Source: Nymphaea colorata (Eukaryota; Streptophyta; Magnoliopsida; Nymphaeales; Nymphaeaceae). Taken from it: a stretch of 64,000 nt of DNA. This document shows, one piece after another, positions 63,363 through 64,000 of the stretch. Every line of letters starts with the position of its first letter. Positions within the stretch are counted from its first letter, which is position 1. The translations under genes were made by a program, and so were the position numbers. The notes under the pieces were generated by a model. It was not told the origin of the DNA. It saw only the letters and a list, made by a program, of their open reading frames with translations, and made no database searches. The stretch is from NCBI RefSeq assembly GCF_008831285.2, contig NC_045144.1, positions 18,925,716 through 18,989,715 of the forward strand, read 5' to 3'.

Positions 63363-64000
63363 CTTACTGTAGGGTTGACCTTTCTTCCATTATCTGCTTA
63401 TAATATTGTCCCTTACATGCAACCTCGATCATGGCTTCCCTTTGTTTTCTCCTCTGCTACTGTGAGGGAGGGGGAGAGAGCGCGGTGAAGGAGAGGAAAA
63501 GGATTAGAGTCATCAGTCATCCTGTGGGTTTCTTTTTCTCTTGTTTGTTTCCCATTGGCCTTCTATAAATACTTCCTTCTCCACCAGATATCCTCTTATT
63601 AGAGAAGAGGAGATTCCACCCAATTTGTCTTCTCAATCTGTGCTTCCGCTTTCCCAGGTTTTCCTTTCCCTTCTACCTGCAGGGTGAGGGAAAGAAAAGA
63701 GTTGTTTGATCAGAGGTTCTCTCAGTGTTTGCTCTGGCTTTTCCCATGGAAAGGTTTCCTTAGAAAGCAGGAAGAAGACTGATTGTCCGGGCCCCCTGTT
63801 GTTCTTGTGTCCCGCTTGCAGAATTTTTGTCTGAGTTGCTTTTGATTTTGAGTTTTGGCTGCATCCTTCTTGTTTCTGGTTTCCTCTTTATTCCTTCTTT
63901 GTTGTTTTGGTTTCTGCTCTGAATGGTTTAGTGCACTGGTTGTTGGTCAATGACTAACACGGTGAGACCAAGAATGAAGGTTCTTCTTTACCTGGTCTAT
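63363..64000 (+). repeat. Segmental duplication, copy 2 (second SAUR promoter and leader, cut by window edge)
   Basis: Nearly identical to 56785-57428, including the TATA box (63563-63572), the CCACCAGATATCCTC start region and the leader up to the last base. One 13-bp deletion and one short insertion (AGTCATC repeated) distinguish the copies. A second SAUR coding region is expected roughly 0.6 kb beyond the right edge, if the duplication includes the gene. Confidence 0.93.

Noticed and set aside
56785-64000. Interpretation of the 6.57-kb repeat pair as LTRs of one retrotransposon
   Set aside because: Copy 1 runs into a host SAUR gene, the pararetroviral RT between the copies is on the opposite strand, and no primer-binding site or polypurine tract is apparent. 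Not fully excluded.

Overview
The window reads as nuclear DNA of a flowering plant. Genes have short exons with GT..AG introns, coding sequence is GC-richer than its AT-rich surroundings, and the gene set is plant-specific: plastid GSA aminomutase, MUB, TPD1-like, SAUR and plant-type MORC. Long (AT)n and (CT)n(AT)n microsatellites, foldback elements, SINE-like units and an endogenous pararetrovirus fragment fill the gaps. I cannot name the species or decide between monocot, eudicot and early-diverging lineage. All homology statements come from recognising families by eye; no search was run.

Layout: (1) 1-299, minus: first coding exon of a pseudouridine synthase gene (RluA type, plant PUS7-like) that runs off the left edge. 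(2) 0.3-5.8 kb: gene-free, with a palindromic microsatellite and two tandem foldback elements. (3) 6.07-9.72 kb, plus: a complete three-exon MUB gene. (4) 9.7-15.3 kb: gene-free. (5) 15.36-16.34 kb, plus: a secreted Ole e 1-domain, proline-rich wall protein. (6) 17.03-19.57 kb, minus: complete GSA gene. (7) 21.84-23.8 kb, minus: complete three-exon TPD1-like secreted ligand gene, with a GC-rich unassigned block upstream (24.1-25.6 kb). (8) 26.44-42.26 kb, minus: complete 20-exon MORC ATPase gene (864 codons). (9) 42.3-56.7 kb: gene-free, dense in repeats, SINE-like units and microsatellites. (10) 56.8-58.5 kb, plus: SAUR gene with a long leader. (11) 60.2-60.3 kb: truncated U2 snRNA pseudogene that keeps promoter-like spacing. 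(12) 60.9-62.9 kb, minus: decayed caulimovirid-like polyprotein fragment carrying a 384-bp tandem duplication. (13) 62.97-63.33 kb: a 122-bp-arm inverted repeat. (14) 63.36-64.0 kb: second copy of the SAUR promoter and leader, cut by the window edge.

The genes do not form a pathway. They cover RNA modification, membrane-anchored ubiquitin-fold signalling, wall/cuticle structure, tetrapyrrole synthesis in plastids, peptide signalling in anthers, chromatin silencing and auxin-type growth control. I worked out exon structures by hand from reading frame, GT/AG sites and family conservation. For MUB, GSA, TPD1-like and MORC every splice phase closes, which supports intact genes. I found no clearly new system. 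The most unusual part is the right-hand 8 kb, where a SAUR promoter duplication, pararetroviral debris, a U2 pseudogene and a large hairpin lie together.
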